Position numbers and translations under genes: made by a program
Assembly: GCA_947461155.1 (NCBI GenBank)
Contig: CANHKE010000061.1
Location: 1-7,281, forward strand
Direction: 5' to 3'
DNA length: 7,281 bases
From: Cytophagaceae bacterium
GTDB lineage: Bacteria; Bacteroidota; Bacteroidia; Cytophagales; Spirosomataceae
Shown here: positions 1 to 5,801 of the stretch, in pieces
Layout: each line of letters begins with the position of its first letter
How positions within the stretch are numbered: position 1 is the stretch's first letter
Notes under the pieces: generated by a model
The model's input: only the letters and a program-made list of their open reading frames with translations
Databases searched by the model: none
What the model was told of the DNA's origin: nothing

Positions 1-927
1 ATCACCAAAGCTATTCGCCCCCGCGTTATACCCGTAATTAGCACCAGCAACTAAACGTGGCATATAGCCTGCTTTGATGCTTTTCAAATCCAATTCGGCT
101 AAATTTTCTTGCGTCTTCAAGATTGAATATTCAATGCGATTCCCGTAGTTGAAAGGAACGTCTTGGTCCACCAATAAGCTTTGGCTTAATTCAATTTTCT
201 CCAAGCTTTCACTCAGGCGAATGGGTTCGTCCATCGGATAGGCCATCTGAAACTTTAAAAGCGAGTAGCTCAATTCTTGTAAGCGATAGACATTTTCTAA
301 TTCGGTACGCAGGTTATTGGCTTGTACGTCCAAACGCTGCACATCGATTTTCTCAACAAATCCTTGTGCATTAAGTGCTCTGGTTTCCTTTAATAAGGTA
401 TCCAAACGACCTACATTCAATTGCAAAATAGACAAGCGTTTTTCGTTCACTAAAATCCCATAATAAGCCTTCATGACATTTTCTGCCACTTGTTGCTTGG
501 ATTGCGTCAAGGATTTCACGGATAAGTCTTTGTAGACTTCCGATGCCTTCAGGCCCAACAGGTACGTACCGTCAAAGAGCAATTGGTTTAAACCGATATT
601 CGTGTTTCCAGAATTCGTAACACCAAATTTGGCCGCAATTAACTCACCTGGTTTAGCAGCTGGATTAAAAATGTTTGCCGGAATAAACACACGTTGGAGG
701 ATTAAGCTATTTCCATAAGAAACACCTGCGTTCACTTGCGGCAATCCAATCGCCCGGATTTCATTAATTTTCGCACTCGCATTCTGCAAGTCGATTTGGC
801 TATTTTTGACCTGCACGTGATGCACAATCGCATAATCGACAGCCTCTTTTAGGCTAAACGATTGGGCGCTGGCACTGAGTGAGGCGAGCAAAAATAGACC
901 GACATAGATTTTTCTTAGACGGATCAT
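1..927 (-). CDS. TolC-family outer-membrane efflux protein, N-terminal 309 residues (partial)
   Basis: An outer-membrane factor of the TolC type, which would form the trimeric exit duct of a tripartite efflux or type I secretion pump. The frame is open from its ATG to the left edge, so about 309 of the usual 430-480 residues are visible. Residues 1-21 form a Sec signal peptide: basic MIRLRK, a hydrophobic core (YVGLFLLASL), then SASA before Gln22. The mature part starts with SLKEAVDYAI, the usual opening helix of the family. It continues with GLPQVNAGVSYG near residues 62-73, a Leu/Gln-rich coiled-coil stretch at about 150-220, and KAGYMPRLVAGANYGYN near 286-302, where the second family repeat begins. 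The ATG overlaps the stop codon of the upstream tetR-type gene (ATGA), and there is no Shine-Dalgarno sequence before it, so translation is probably coupled. Family assignment is firm; the substrate is unknown because the pump genes lie outside the window. Confidence 0.9.
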   Translation of the reverse strand, partial: MIRLRKIYVGLFLLASLSASAQSFSLKEAVDYAIVHHVQVKNSQIDLQNASAKINEIRAIGLPQVNAGVSYGNSLILQRVFIPANIFNPAAKPGELIAAKFGVTNSGNTNIGLNQLLFDGTYLLGLKASEVYKDLSVKSLTQSKQQVAENVMKAYYGILVNEKRLSILQLNVGRLDTLLKETRALNAQGFVEKIDVQRLDVQANNLRTELENVYRLQELSYSLLKFQMAYPMDEPIRLSESLEKIELSQSLLVDQDVPFNYGNRIEYSILKTQENLAELDLKSIKAGYMPRLVAGANYGYNAGANSFGD

Positions 928-1529
928 GATTTTAAATTGTTTTGATAAGAATTATAAAGTGTTAGACCTTTTTCGGTCAAAATGCCCCGCATGAAAATAT
1001 CCATCAACGTAAGTTGCGTTTCATACAAGGATAATTTATTGTTCGGATAAAAATCTGGGTTAAATGCCAAGTTCACTTCAGCCATACGCAATCGGGCTAA
1101 TAACTCGAAATCAACATCATTTCTGAAATAGCCATATTGCGCCCCTTTGTGAAAATCGGCAATCAAATTTTTATGAATGCACATTTCCCCATGTTCTTTG
1201 AAAAGCTGAAAGGCCTTGGGAAAGTATTTTTGAATTTCAAATAGTAGGTGCGGATTCATCTGGGTAACCATATCCTTCACCATGTCAAATGACTTAAACA
1301 TTTTTTCAACCACATTCGAATAAAGCCGATCCAGCTCCTCCCACTTCAAGATATCCTGTTCGATGAAGGCTTGTACCACTTCAAAGACCATCGAATCTTT
1401 ATCCGGAAAATGTTGATAAATCGTTTTTTTCGAAATCCCTAAGTCGGCCGCAATCGCATCCATCGTCACCGACTTGACGCCGTAACGAAAGAATAATTGG
1501 GTTCCTTTTTCCAGAATACGTGATTTCAT
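924..1529 (-). CDS. TetR/AcrR-family transcriptional regulator
   Basis: A 201-residue one-component repressor of normal family length. The N-terminal DNA-binding domain (about residues 1-50) shows the TetR pattern: ILEKGTQLFFRYGVKSVTMD, then the helix-turn-helix AIAADLGISKKTIYQHF at 25-41 and the DKDSMVFEVV helix. The rest is an all-helical region that should bind ligand and form the dimer; it is too divergent to predict a ligand. The start is set by an AAGGAG Shine-Dalgarno sequence eight bases upstream. The gene is first in an operon with the TolC-type gene and overlaps it by four bases, so it most likely represses its own efflux operon. A promoter and a palindrome upstream (1558-1594) fit autorepression. 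Family is certain; the target and inducer are inferred from context. Confidence 0.93.
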   Translation of the reverse strand: MKSRILEKGTQLFFRYGVKSVTMDAIAADLGISKKTIYQHFPDKDSMVFEVVQAFIEQDILKWEELDRLYSNVVEKMFKSFDMVKDMVTQMNPHLLFEIQKYFPKAFQLFKEHGEMCIHKNLIADFHKGAQYGYFRNDVDFELLARLRMAEVNLAFNPDFYPNNKLSLYETQLTLMDIFMRGILTEKGLTLYNSYQNNLKS

Positions 1530-1537
1530 TTGCTTGA

Positions 1538-1543
1538 CTCCTT
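1538..1543 (-). promoter_or_regulatory. Shine-Dalgarno sequence AAGGAG of the TetR-type gene
   Basis: On the minus strand AAGGAG stands eight bases before the ATG at 1529, an ideal match and spacing. It fixes the start codon. It is notable because the other genes in this window have A/T-rich leaders without such a site, as is usual in Bacteroidota; rpsA has only a weak AGGG. Confidence 0.7.
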
Positions 1544-1557
1544 GGATTATCGAGTCG

Positions 1558-1588
1558 CAAAACTATGGAAACTTTTGTAGACTACAAA
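1558..1588 (-). promoter_or_regulatory. Bacteroidota-type promoter of the tetR-tolC operon
   Basis: Read on the minus strand, the -33 box TTTG (1588-1585) is followed by exactly 19 bases and then the -7 box TAGTTTTG (1565-1558). This is a full match to the TTTG-N19-TAnnTTTG consensus used by the primary sigma factor of Bacteroidota. Transcription should begin about six bases further on, near 1551, leaving a short leader of some 20 bases that contains the Shine-Dalgarno sequence. The start site is inferred from spacing. Confidence 0.8.
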
Positions 1589-1594
1589 GTTTTC
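1568..1594. promoter_or_regulatory. Palindromic candidate operator for the TetR-type regulator
   Basis: A 27-base inverted repeat with a single central base (A1581). The core arms TTTGTAG (1574-1580) and CTACAAA (1582-1588) are perfect. After two mismatched pairs the symmetry resumes with GAAA (1568-1571) and TTTC (1591-1594), giving 11 of 13 pairs. It covers the -33 box and most of the promoter spacer, so a bound repressor would block RNA polymerase. Size and position suit a TetR dimer. That the adjacent regulator binds here is inference. Confidence 0.65.
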
Positions 1595-1631
1595 TTGTAT
1601 TATTTCTAGATGACTAAATCGTTATTTTTGA

Positions 1632-2129
1632 TTAACGGCCAAAATCATCTTGTAAACGGACGATGTCTGATTCGTCGGATGGATTTTCCGAATCGGTATG
1701 TTGCCATATTTCTGCCACCACGCCCCATTGATCCAAACCGATCAATCGATGGCGTTGGCCAATTGGCAACGTGATGCATTCGCCTACCGGATAGGTTCCA
1801 GGAGACTGTTGTTCATCCGTATCCGAAATGGCTACTGCCACAGGTCCTTGAACAACATTCCACAATTCGGCACGTCTAAAATGGTATTGCCAAGAAAGGC
1901 GTTTGTGGGGAGCTACCACTAAAAACTTCGGGCTTAACTTTTGGGTGATTTGAATAGCATCTAAGGAAAGATGCGGAAAAAATTGGGCGGCAAATTGAGG
2001 TGCCTGATCTTCTTGCAGGACAAAAAACCCACCCCAAGGGCGATCGTAGTCGCGGTCAACAATCGTGTAGCCTTGTGCTAGAATAAACGATTCGACTTGG
2101 GTAAAAACTTCGGTGGGGTTCAATTGCAT
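1632..2129 (-). CDS. Stand-alone cupin related to the C-terminal domain of type II mannose-6-phosphate isomerase
   Basis: A 165-residue cytosolic protein without a signal peptide. It matches the cupin domain that forms the C-terminal isomerase half of bifunctional ManC-type enzymes. DRPWGGFFVL (29-38) is the family's entry strand. HKRLSWQYHFRRAELWNVV (75-93) is cupin motif 1, with likely metal ligands Gln81, His83 and Glu88. LPIGQRHRLIG (121-131) is motif 2, with His127. The C-terminus SDESDIVRLQDDFGR (151-165) is the hallmark ending of type II isomerases. The guanylyltransferase half is absent, and the length is that of a single cupin, so this is a natural small protein and not a fragment. 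It may isomerise a phosphorylated sugar, but the substrate is not shown. It stands alone behind a terminator; I found no convincing promoter of its own and no Shine-Dalgarno sequence. Confidence 0.8.
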   Translation of the reverse strand: MQLNPTEVFTQVESFILAQGYTIVDRDYDRPWGGFFVLQEDQAPQFAAQFFPHLSLDAIQITQKLSPKFLVVAPHKRLSWQYHFRRAELWNVVQGPVAVAISDTDEQQSPGTYPVGECITLPIGQRHRLIGLDQWGVVAEIWQHTDSENPSDESDIVRLQDDFGR

Positions 2130-2151
2130 GTTTCAATATTTTAACAAAAAT

Positions 2152-2183
2152 AAAAAAAAGACGGGAGAGGGCCCCCGTCTTTT
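2152..2183 (-). terminator. Intrinsic terminator of the Gfo/Idh/MocA gene
   Basis: On the minus strand a stem AAAAGACGGG / CCCGTCTTTT (plus-strand arms 2156-2165 and 2174-2183) with an eight-base loop runs straight into eight T residues, then A and five more T. It lies just past the stop codon of the oxidoreductase at 2206 and before the cupin start at 2129, so it separates the two genes into different transcripts unless it leaks. Confidence 0.88.
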
Positions 2184-2205
2184 CGATTTAACATGTGAAA
2201 ACTTA

Positions 2206-3639
2206 TTACATGGTCCAACCTGCGCGGTAATCGCGTTTCACGAATTGATTCGCAAGGTCGAAATTGGTAATACGCATATTTGCTGCATCCCACTCGAGTT
2301 GCTGGCGACCAATATACTTCGCATTCCGGCCTTCGCCTTCGCGCAACATATATGAACGAATCGCCAAGTTACCCATTAATACAGATTCCGTAAATGGACC
2401 TGCATAATCAAACGGAGAACTTACTTCCATGTTGCCATAGCCCGCTTTACAAGCCTCCACCCATTGGGTATTGTGACCGCTTGCCCCACCAATTACGCGT
2501 GGTAAGCTTGCTTTTGGAAGATCTGCTTCATCGACACGCTTGCCATTTTTAAACACTTTTGGATACATACCATACGTACCGCATGTCATGATTCCTTTTG
2601 ATCCGATCAAAATAACACCGTTCGTTCCATCTGGATCGCCGATAATCTCGGTCGCAGGAATTCCCGCTGGATGTGGAGCCCGAAGACCGCCGTCAAACCA
2701 CGTTAATTTTACGTTCGATTTGTTCTTTGCAGATGGTCCGTAATTCAATGTCACCATCGATGATGGAGGACATCCTTCAGGAATCCACTCCGGAACCCAA
2801 TCCGTTAAGAATACAGAGCCTACCGAACATTCTACGTTTAATGCATCACGAATACCTAATACTTTAAATGGAGGATCCAATAAGTGACATCCCATGTCGC
2901 CTAATGCGCCTGTACCGTAATCCCACCAGCCTCTCCATTTGAATGGAACGAAAGCTGGGTTAAACTCCCGGTATTTAGATGGTCCTAACCAAAGATCCCA
3001 ATCCAATTCAGCTGGTACGGGATGTCCCGCTGCTGGATACGAAATGCCTTGTGGCCAAACCGGACGGTTTGTCCAAACCAATACTTCAGATACTTTTCCA
3101 ATCACGCCACCATCGAACCATTCCATCATTTGACGAACGCCGTCTCCTGATGAACCTTGGTTACCCATTTGCGTAACAACCTTCATTTCACGTGCCTTTT
3201 CTGTCATCATACGCGCCTCATAAATGTCGTGCGTTAATGGCTTCTGCACATAAACGTGTTTTTTACGACGCATCGCTTCCATCGCAATGGTTGTGTGCGT
3301 ATGATCCGGCGTCGAAACAATAACCGCATCTACATGATCTCCCTCAGCTTCTAATGCCTTGCGGAAATCTTTGTAATAATTTGCCTTTGGGAAATCTTTA
3401 CGCGATTGTGCTGCGCGGCGATCGTCTACGTCGACGAGCGCGACAATATTTTCAGCACCCTTATTGAATGAGCTCATGATATCGCTTTGGCCTTTGCCAC
3501 CAGCACCGATACCCATGATGTTTAATTTGTCAGAAGGAGCTACATATCCTTTTCCGAGTACGTGACGCGGTACGATATAAAAGCTTCCTGCAGCTAATCC
3601 TGCTTTCTTTAGAAAGTTTCTTCGTGAATTATTTCCCAT
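2206..3639 (-). CDS. Tat-exported Gfo/Idh/MocA-family NAD(P)-dependent oxidoreductase
   Basis: A 477-residue dinucleotide-dependent oxidoreductase of the secreted Gfo/Idh/MocA group common in Bacteroidota and Planctomycetes. Residues 5-14 (SRRNFLKKAG) are a twin-arginine motif followed by a short hydrophobic stretch, so the enzyme should be exported folded, with its cofactor. The Rossmann fold shows GIGAGG (43-48), Asp70 at the end of the second strand (VALVD) and STPDHTH (109-115). The catalytic segment reads VQKPLTH (131-137), where the classic family has EKP; Lys133 is kept. DMGCHLLD (248-255) supplies the likely catalytic His252. The C-terminal half holds the substrate domain, rich in Trp (WRGWWDYGTG, 235-244). 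Relatives oxidise or reduce sugars, inositols or glycosides, but the substrate here is unknown. It is a single-gene unit between two terminators, with an A-rich leader and no Shine-Dalgarno site. Confidence 0.9.
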   Translation of the reverse strand: MGNNSRRNFLKKAGLAAGSFYIVPRHVLGKGYVAPSDKLNIMGIGAGGKGQSDIMSSFNKGAENIVALVDVDDRRAAQSRKDFPKANYYKDFRKALEAEGDHVDAVIVSTPDHTHTTIAMEAMRRKKHVYVQKPLTHDIYEARMMTEKAREMKVVTQMGNQGSSGDGVRQMMEWFDGGVIGKVSEVLVWTNRPVWPQGISYPAAGHPVPAELDWDLWLGPSKYREFNPAFVPFKWRGWWDYGTGALGDMGCHLLDPPFKVLGIRDALNVECSVGSVFLTDWVPEWIPEGCPPSSMVTLNYGPSAKNKSNVKLTWFDGGLRAPHPAGIPATEIIGDPDGTNGVILIGSKGIMTCGTYGMYPKVFKNGKRVDEADLPKASLPRVIGGASGHNTQWVEACKAGYGNMEVSSPFDYAGPFTESVLMGNLAIRSYMLREGEGRNAKYIGRQQLEWDAANMRITNFDLANQFVKRDYRAGWTM

Positions 3640-3749
3640 AGTTTAATGATTTAGTTTGGTTGAATCTCCAAGGCCAATGACCTCAAAAATGTCAGAATGC
3701 TAAGTTGTCAAAATACCTCGAAATAAGCAATCATTTTCTTGATATTTTA

Positions 3750-3780
3750 CAAATCTATAGGCCTCATTCAGGATAGCACA
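3750..3780 (-). promoter_or_regulatory. Candidate promoter of the Gfo/Idh/MocA gene
   Basis: On the minus strand the -7 box TAGATTTG (3757-3750) matches TAnnTTTG fully. A -33-like TGTG (3780-3777, three of four) lies 19 bases upstream. Transcription would start near 3744 with a leader of about 105 bases. The -33 box touches the T tract of the rpsA terminator, so the two sites abut. The imperfect -33 box keeps confidence moderate. Confidence 0.45.
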
Positions 3781-3812
3781 AAAAAAGGGGATTCGTTTCC
3801 GAATCCCCTTTT
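3780..3812 (-). terminator. Intrinsic terminator of rpsA
   Basis: A perfect stem of GGGGATTCG / CGAATCCCC (3787-3795 and 3800-3808), extended by four A-T pairs to 13 base pairs, closes on the loop TTTC. On the minus strand it is followed by seven T residues (3786-3780). It begins 22 bases after the rpsA stop codon. The flanking A/T runs might let it work weakly on the plus strand too, but no plus-strand gene ends here. Confidence 0.92.
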
Positions 3813-3833
3813 GATCAAAACGTAAAACAAAGA

Positions 3834-5654
3834 TTACTCTGCTTTCTTAGATTTCTTCTCTAATTTTTTGATCGCTTGCTCACGCTCAACACCTTCCATT
3901 TGCTCTTTCAAAGCAGATAAAGCACCGATATCTCCCATTGTCGACTTCTCAGCTGTTACTGTAGCCGTCTTCTCTGTAGTTTTAGTTGCTTTTTTCTTCT
4001 CTACTTTTACTTCTTCAACTGGCGCGCCAGAGAACGTACGTGTGTGCGAAAGGATAATTTTACGCTCTTCCTTGTGGAATTCCGTAACAACAAAATCCAA
4101 TGCCTCACCTACCTCAGCAGCTGAATCATCTGCTTTCGTCAATTGCTTCAATGGAGCCAAACCTTCAATACCGTAAGGTAATTCTAATGTGGCCATTTTA
4201 TCGCTCTTCGAAATAACAGTTGCGTGGTGAATCGATCCTACTGTAAATACACTTTCAAATGTATCCCAAGGATTCTCTTCCAATTGCTTGTGACCTAATG
4301 CCAAACGACGGTTGTCCGCGTCTAACTCAATAACGATCACATCTAATGCATCTCCTACTTTAACAAATTCAGATGGATGCTTGATTTTCTTTGTCCATGA
4401 CAAATCTGAAACGTGTACCAAACCATCGATACCCTCTTCTAACTCAAGGAATAAACCAAAGTTAGTTAAGTTACGAACAGTTCCTTTGTGCTTCGTTCCT
4501 ACGGCATATTTAGACAACAAATCTGTCTTGTTCCAAGGATCTTCAGTCAATTGCTTAATACCTAAAGACATCTTGCGCTCAGAACGATCTAATGTCAACA
4601 CAACTGCTTCCATTTCATCGCCAACCTTCAAGAAATCTTGTGGATTACGCAAGTGCTGAGACCATGACATCTCAGAAACGTGGATCAAACCTTCAACGCC
4701 CGGCAATACTTCTAAGAAAGCACCGTAATCCGCAACATTAACGATTTTACCTTTTACTTTAGATCCAACCTCAACCTCAGTAGCTAACGCTTCCCAAGGG
4801 TGTGCTTGCAATTGCTTCATACCTAATGAGATACGCTTCTTGTTCTCATCAAAGTCTAATACAACAACTTGGATTTTTTGATCTAATTTCAACACCTCTT
4901 GTGGGTGGTTGATACGTCCCCACGAGATATCCGTAATGTGCAATAAACCATCTACACCACCTAAATCGATGAACACACCGAAATTAGTCATGTTTTTGAT
5001 CACACCTTCTAATACTTGACCCTTATCTAAGTTGTTCAAGATCAATTGACGTTGCGCCTCAAGATCTTTCTCGATCAATACTTTGTGGGAAACAACAACG
5101 TTGTCATTGGTATGGTTGATTTTAACCACCTTAACTTCCATATTTTTGCCTACAAAAATATCGAAATCACGGATTGGCTTCACATCAATTTGAGATCCTG
5201 GCAAGAACGCCTCGATTCCAAAAATATCTACGATCAAACCACCTTTTGTACGACGTTTTACGAAACCATTGATGATTGTATCTTCTTCCAAAGCTTTCTC
5301 AATGTTCGTCCAAGCGCCCATTACCTTCGCTAACTTGCGAGATAAGATCAATTGGCCATTTGAATCTTCTTGATTCTCAATGTAAACTTCTACTTCATCT
5401 CCAGCTTTCAAATCCGGCATATCGCGGAATTCAGATGCAGACACCAAACCATCAGACTTAAATCCAATGTTGATAATTACTTCACGGTCTGTTTTGCTCA
5501 CAACAACCCCCTTCACAACTTCCTTCTCAGTTACCGAGTTTAGAGTAGCCTCAATAGCCGCCTCCATTTTTGCTTTTTGATCCTCTGTGTAGTTACCACC
5601 GAATCCTTTTCCTTCAACTAAATCCCAGTCGAAATCTTTTTTAACTTTTGACAT
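3834..5654 (-). CDS. rpsA: Small ribosomal subunit protein S1
   Basis: Ribosomal protein S1, the RNA-binding protein that brings mRNA to the 30S subunit and unfolds it. The 606 residues (from MSKVKKDFDWD) carry six S1 domains at about 45-107, 125-195, 211-282, 296-369, 384-457 and 471-538. Domains 3-5 are the most typical, with NFGVFIDLGGVDGLLHITD, DYGAFLEVLPGVEGLIHVSE and NFGLFLELEEGIDGLVHVSD. Domains 1, 2 and 6 are more diverged, as is usual. A tail of about 65 residues is rich in Lys, Glu and Thr and probably disordered. The frame extends upstream to another ATG at 5681 (MLMYLGQAH). I prefer 5654 because the extension is unlike S1 and because AGGG lies nine bases before the inner ATG. The gene is monocistronic, with its own promoter and terminator. 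Confidence 0.96.
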   Translation of the reverse strand: MSKVKKDFDWDLVEGKGFGGNYTEDQKAKMEAAIEATLNSVTEKEVVKGVVVSKTDREVIINIGFKSDGLVSASEFRDMPDLKAGDEVEVYIENQEDSNGQLILSRKLAKVMGAWTNIEKALEEDTIINGFVKRRTKGGLIVDIFGIEAFLPGSQIDVKPIRDFDIFVGKNMEVKVVKINHTNDNVVVSHKVLIEKDLEAQRQLILNNLDKGQVLEGVIKNMTNFGVFIDLGGVDGLLHITDISWGRINHPQEVLKLDQKIQVVVLDFDENKKRISLGMKQLQAHPWEALATEVEVGSKVKGKIVNVADYGAFLEVLPGVEGLIHVSEMSWSQHLRNPQDFLKVGDEMEAVVLTLDRSERKMSLGIKQLTEDPWNKTDLLSKYAVGTKHKGTVRNLTNFGLFLELEEGIDGLVHVSDLSWTKKIKHPSEFVKVGDALDVIVIELDADNRRLALGHKQLEENPWDTFESVFTVGSIHHATVISKSDKMATLELPYGIEGLAPLKQLTKADDSAAEVGEALDFVVTEFHKEERKIILSHTRTFSGAPVEEVKVEKKKATKTTEKTATVTAEKSTMGDIGALSALKEQMEGVEREQAIKKLEKKSKKAE

Positions 5655-5728
5655 ATGTGCTTGCCCTAGATACATCAACACGCTGGGCTAACGTGCTGAA
5701 ATTAAGTGTAAAACAATTTTTAAATTGG
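5655..5728 (-). promoter_or_regulatory. rpsA 5' leader with possible secondary structure
   Basis: About 74 bases should be transcribed ahead of the rpsA start. On the minus strand CACG (5695-5692) can pair with CGTG (5682-5679) around a nine-base loop, with flanking G-T pairs. GCCC in that loop (5688-5685) is complementary to GGGC (5666-5663) in the weak ribosome-binding site. A short palindrome, CAATTT / AAATTG (5714-5727), sits at the expected start of transcription. Such pairings could serve feedback control by S1, as known for rpsA in E. coli, but the stems are short and the idea is untested. Confidence 0.3.
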
Positions 5729-5732
5729 GGTG

Positions 5733-5763
5733 CAAAGATAGGCAGAATAATTTTATTTTCAAG
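5733..5763 (-). promoter_or_regulatory. Bacteroidota-type promoter of rpsA
   Basis: On the minus strand the -7 box TATCTTTG (5740-5733) is a full match to TAnnTTTG. The -33 box CTTG (5763-5760, three of four) is exactly 19 bases away. The A/T-rich spacer is typical of strong promoters in this phylum. Transcription should begin near 5728. The promoter lies within the divergent gap shared with galM. Confidence 0.78.
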
Positions 5764-5801
5764 CAAATTCTCTAAATTGGAAGTTCAATAACCTATTTAC
5801 C

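Noticed and set aside
1536..1556. Inverted repeat GACTC / GAGTC in the leader of the TetR-type gene.
   Set aside because: Arms of five bases separated by eleven, with no extension. It overlaps the Shine-Dalgarno region and could form a weak hairpin, but it is too short to claim.
1620..1637. Inverted repeat CGTTA / TAACG across the cupin stop codon, a possible terminator.
   Set aside because: The stem has only five pairs and no T tract follows on the minus strand.
2145..2152. Minus-strand TATTTTTG, a match to the -7 consensus just before the cupin gene.
   Set aside because: It lies in the T tract of the upstream terminator, the expected -33 position reads GGGG, and the start of transcription would fall within about ten bases of the ATG. 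Chance in a T-rich run is the better explanation.
2113..5461. Several plus-strand open frames of 61-115 codons opposite the oxidoreductase and rpsA.
   Set aside because: They lie antisense to strongly conserved coding sequence, resemble no protein family I know, and have no promoter or ribosome-binding site. They are shadows of the real genes.
5655..5681. Nine-codon upstream extension of rpsA (MLMYLGQAH) in the same frame.
   Set aside because: It does not resemble S1 N-termini and its ATG has no ribosome-binding site, while the inner ATG has AGGG nine bases upstream and begins MSKVKK.
5721..5780. The eight-base word TAAATTGG occurs at 5721 and 5773 on the plus strand, ahead of galM.
   Set aside because: Two copies of an A/T-rich octamer in a short intergenic region can arise by chance. 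Neither has a suitable -33 box, so I do not call a galM promoter.
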